A stretch of DNA of 7,867 nucleotides, from contig DNCN01000184.1 of assembly GCA_003485015.1 (NCBI GenBank), positions 1 to 7,867 of the forward strand. The letters are read 5' to 3'. Shown in pieces: positions 5,902 to 7,867 of the stretch. The notes below the pieces were generated by a model that had not been told where the DNA came from, made no database searches, and saw nothing but the letters and a program-made list of their open reading frames with translations. The stretch's first letter is position 1, and every line of letters starts with the position of its first letter. A program made the translations under genes and the position numbers. The DNA is from a bacterium. Its GTDB lineage: Bacteria > UBA9089.

Positions 5902-5928
5902 ATTCGATAACGTTCTTATTTCGTAACG
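5902..5928. repeat. two similar 11-bp repeats upstream of the lipoprotein gene
   Basis: ATTCGATAACG (5902-5912) and ATTTCGTAACG (5918-5928) are near-identical in the same orientation, 16 bp apart, flanked by ATGCA at 5898-5902 and 5931-5935. They lie 20-46 bp upstream of the lipoprotein start codon, in its likely leader or promoter. Possibly a regulator site; no known binding motif is recognised. Confidence 0.35.
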
Positions 5929-5944
5929 GTATGCAAAATCATAC

Positions 5945-5971
5945 TTTATATTTGTAATTGATAAATGTCAA
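5945..5971 (-). promoter_or_regulatory. candidate promoter of the lipoprotein-lipid kinase operon
   Basis: On the - strand TTGACA (complement of 5966-5971) is followed 15 bp later by TATAAA (complement of 5945-5950). The -35 is perfect; the spacing is a little short. Confidence 0.4.
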
Positions 5972-5987
5972 GGGAATTCTCTTGACA
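5966..5987. promoter_or_regulatory. 22-bp palindrome covering the -35 boxes of divergent promoters
   Basis: TGTCAAG (5966-5972) and CTTGACA (5981-5987) are perfect inverted arms around GGAATTCT, which itself contains GAATTC; only one symmetric pair in the 22 bp does not match. Each arm supplies a TTGACA -35 hexamer, one per direction. A third copy of TGTCAAG occurs at 6056-6062 in the leader of the dehydrogenase gene, within CTTGTCAAG. It could be an operator where one dimer blocks both promoters, or back-to-back -35 boxes that are palindromic by default. Confidence 0.5.
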
Positions 5988-6009
5988 TCCTATGCCTATG
6001 TTATATTAT
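5982..6009 (+). promoter_or_regulatory. sigma70-type promoter of the dehydrogenase gene
   Basis: Perfect TTGACA at 5982-5987 and TATTAT at 6004-6009 with a 16-bp spacer. Transcription would start near 6016, leaving a leader of about 70 nt that contains the dyad AGTTC/GAACT (6041-6045 with 6051-6055) and the third TGTCAAG. Confidence 0.6.
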
Positions 6010-6087
6010 TATGTTTAGGGATCTGAAGGTTTAAGAAAACAGTTCGTAATGAACTTGTCAAGATTATGAAGTAGAGACAAATTAAGG

Positions 6088-7059
6088 ATGAAGGCTTTAC
6101 TTTTTGATAAGGAGCTAAAATTTGTCGATAACTACCCTACTCCAAAACCCGGGCCTGATGAGGCGCTGATAAAGGTGAGATTAGCTGGGATTTGTAATAC
6201 TGATCTGGAGATAACCCGAGGATATCGAGATTTCAAAGGGGTATTAGGCCATGAGTTTGTGGGAGAGGTAAAAGAGTGCAAACAAGAGGATCTGATCGGT
6301 AAAAGGGTAGTGGGTGAGACAAACTGTAGCTGCGCCCAGTGCCAGTATTGCCAGCAAGGGTTAAGGAGTCACTGTCTGAACCGTTCTGTATTGGGAATCC
6401 GCAATCGAGATGGGGCATTTGGAGAGTATCTGACCTTGCCTATCGAAAATCTCCACCCTATCCCAGATGAGATATCCGATGAAGAAGCGGTATTTGTTGA
6501 GCCCCTCGCTGCCAGTTGTAGGATACTGGAACAGATACAGATCAGAGAGAGCGATGAGGTAGTAGTCTTAGGTGATGGGAAATTAGGGCTGCTCGTTGCT
6601 CAAGTGATCAGCTTGAATGGATGCTGTTTAAAGGTAGTTGGGAGGTATGAATCGAAATTAGAGATCTTGAAGAAGAGGGGGATAGAAACCTTCTTAGTCG
6701 CAGGAGCCAATGATATTAAAGCCAATATAGTAATCGATTGCACGGGCACCACCTCTGGTTTTGAGATGGCTACTCGGATGATTAAGCCAATGGGTAAGAT
6801 TGTTCTAAAGAGCACTGTTGCCGCTAAATACCATATCGATCTTTCCCCTTTGGTTGTCGATGAGATAACCCTTATTGGTTCACGCTGTGGACCATTTGCC
6901 TCAGCCATTAGACTCTTAAGAAATAGAGAGGTAGAAGTAAGGTCCTTAATCTCCACCGCCTACCCCTTAGAAGAAGGATTCACCGCTTTTGAAGAGGCTT
7001 CAGCCAAGGGCGCTCTAAAGGTGTTACTGTCGATTGGAGCCCCTTTTAATTCTATCTGA
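6088..7059 (+). CDS. zinc-dependent medium-chain alcohol dehydrogenase-like protein
   Basis: A 323-residue member of the MDR superfamily (GroES-like domain, then Rossmann domain), cytoplasmic, expected to oxidise an alcohol or polyol with NAD(P)+. Catalytic-zinc ligands are visible: Cys36 in AGICNTDLEITRG, His55-Glu56 in GHEFVGEV, and Glu138 in FVEPLA. The structural-zinc loop has Cys82, Cys85, Cys88 and Cys96, with an extra Cys80. The nucleotide-binding turn is VLGDGKLGLL at 160-169. It is slightly shorter than the usual 340-350 residues, with the gap in the C-terminal half. The N-terminus fits the family, so I keep this ATG although AGG directly abuts it and no spaced ribosome site exists. 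Substrate is not predictable. A clear promoter lies upstream and it appears monocistronic. Confidence 0.93.
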   Translation: MKALLFDKELKFVDNYPTPKPGPDEALIKVRLAGICNTDLEITRGYRDFKGVLGHEFVGEVKECKQEDLIGKRVVGETNCSCAQCQYCQQGLRSHCLNRSVLGIRNRDGAFGEYLTLPIENLHPIPDEISDEEAVFVEPLAASCRILEQIQIRESDEVVVLGDGKLGLLVAQVISLNGCCLKVVGRYESKLEILKKRGIETFLVAGANDIKANIVIDCTGTTSGFEMATRMIKPMGKIVLKSTVAAKYHIDLSPLVVDEITLIGSRCGPFASAIRLLRNREVEVRSLISTAYPLEEGFTAFEEASAKGALKVLLSIGAPFNSI

Positions 7060-7062
7060 TTA

Positions 7063-7277
7063 ATGAAGGAAGATTAAGATAATATTATCATAAAAGATGC
7101 TCATTTGAGGAATCTCAAAACACTCAAAAGACAAGGGATTGAGAAAGAACCTACAAAGGCACAATCTTTGTTAGGGGTTATAAGGATGCAAGATGGATAA
7201 TTAAGGATGGAATGAAAAAATTACCAGAGAAAATACAGAATGAAATTTTAAAACTTATTGAGGGAAAAAGACCATGA
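7063..7277 (+). pseudogene. degraded small ORF between the dehydrogenase and DUF3795 genes
   Basis: From ATG 7063 the frame reads MKED, an in-frame TAA (7075-7077), then 40 protein-like residues beginning DNIIIKDAHLRNLKTLKRQG up to TAA 7198-7200. In another frame, open from 7143, 44 residues (GTIFVRGYKDARWIIKDG, then MKKLPEKIQNEILKLIEGKRP) end at TGA 7275-7277, which overlaps the ATG of the next gene by 4 nt. The two pieces look like halves of one small Lys/Ile-rich protein split by a stop and a frame shift. I do not recognise a family. Alternatively, only the second half is translated from the ATG at about 7212 (22 residues) and couples to the next gene. Confidence 0.3.
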
Positions 7278-7867
7278 AACAAACGAAGCGCTATCCAACA
7301 ATCGGTGCTTGTGGGCTTGATTGTGGTCTATGTCCCAGATACTATACTGTGGGGATTTCAAAATGCCCTGGGTGTTGTGGCCCTAACTTTTTTAATAAGC
7401 ATCCATCGTGTTCATTTATTACTTGTTGTGTGAAGAAGAAGAATTTTGAAGTCTGTGCTGAATGTGCTGAATTCCCATGTTCTAAATTCAAAAGCGAAGG
7501 GGAGTGCCAACAATTGAAACAATCTTCTTCTTATCCGTCATACAAAAGAGTTATGTCAAACTTGAATTTTATCAAAGAACATGGAATTGAAAGATTCATA
7601 AAACAGCAAAAGAAACGCATAGAATTACTTGAGATGATGTTAACCCAGTTTAATGAAGGAAGGTCAAAGAGTTTTTACTGTATTGCTACTGCACTGCTTC
7701 CTATAGCAGACTTAGAAGAATCATTAAAGAGAAGCAGCCAAAGAATAAAAACTGATAAAATCGAGCCAGATGATATCAAAGCCAAATCTAAGATCCTTAA
7801 GGGATTTCTTAATGATCTTGCCGCTTGCGAAGGAATTGAACTAAGTGAAGCCTCTCGGATAAAAGCC
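7274..7867 (+). CDS. DUF3795 cysteine-rich protein (3' end outside window)
   Basis: The frame is open from ATG 7274 to the window edge (198 codons, no stop). GAGGG at 7260-7264 lies 9 nt before the ATG. The first 70 residues match DUF3795: GACGLDCGLCPRYYTVGISKC, then CPGC, CSFITCC, CAECAEFPCSKF, with 15 or more Cys that probably bind zinc or an iron-sulfur cluster. The remainder is helical and charged (IERFIKQQKKRIELLEMM, then ADLEESLKRSSQRIKT). DUF3795 proteins are common in anaerobic bacteria and archaea; their function is unknown. The gene is AT-richer than the rest of the window and uses different codons (TGT, AAT and CAA), consistent with separate origin. Its ATG overlaps the TGA of the preceding small ORF by 4 nt. 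Confidence 0.88.
   Translation, partial: MKQTKRYPTIGACGLDCGLCPRYYTVGISKCPGCCGPNFFNKHPSCSFITCCVKKKNFEVCAECAEFPCSKFKSEGECQQLKQSSSYPSYKRVMSNLNFIKEHGIERFIKQQKKRIELLEMMLTQFNEGRSKSFYCIATALLPIADLEESLKRSSQRIKTDKIEPDDIKAKSKILKGFLNDLAACEGIELSEASRIKA

Noticed and set aside
1..7867. CRISPR array, insertion sequence or prophage genes
   Set aside because: No regularly spaced repeats, transposase, integrase or phage protein seen on either strand.

Overview
The window reads as chromosomal DNA of a diderm (outer-membrane) bacterium. It has exported beta-barrel proteins, a TolB-type propeller lipoprotein, an acetyl-CoA carboxylase biotin carrier and bacterial-type promoters and terminators. Arginine is mostly AGA/AGG, ATA is common, and one tRNA lacks an encoded CCA end while its neighbour has one. 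The DUF3795 gene at the right edge is common in anaerobes. Together this suggests an anaerobe, possibly of an uncultured lineage, but I cannot name a phylum from the sequence.

Left part (1-1680, all +): the tail of an RCC1-repeat protein, a small exported beta-barrel protein, then an odd tRNA-like element (809-882). That element carries a CUA 'anticodon' loop, but it folds better as one long rod ending in a T-run. Next come accB (biotin carboxyl carrier protein), tRNA-Gln(CUG), tRNA-Glu(CUC) and a clear intrinsic terminator at 1653. accB and the two tRNAs look like one transcription unit.

Middle (1681-3673, +): a 230-bp leader with dyads and repeats but no convincing gene, then a broken gene. 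The parts are a signal peptide plus the start of a peptidase-MA-like domain, an in-frame TAG at 2220, the HEYIH zinc-protease core, a frame change near 2669-2697 where most of a beta-propeller seems to be missing, and a C-terminal outer-membrane-type domain. The simplest reading is a decayed gene. Because a CUA-loop tRNA-like element lies 1.3 kb upstream, UAG readthrough deserves an explicit test.

Right part: on the - strand, a seven-bladed propeller lipoprotein gene overlaps by 4 nt a YegS/LCB5-type lipid kinase gene (5882 to 3823). A 205-bp divergent intergenic region holds a 22-bp palindrome whose two arms each contain TTGACA, facing opposite ways, with a good promoter toward a zinc-dependent medium-chain dehydrogenase (6088-7059, +). 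This is followed by a degraded small ORF (7063-7277) that overlaps the start of a cysteine-rich DUF3795 gene running off the right edge.
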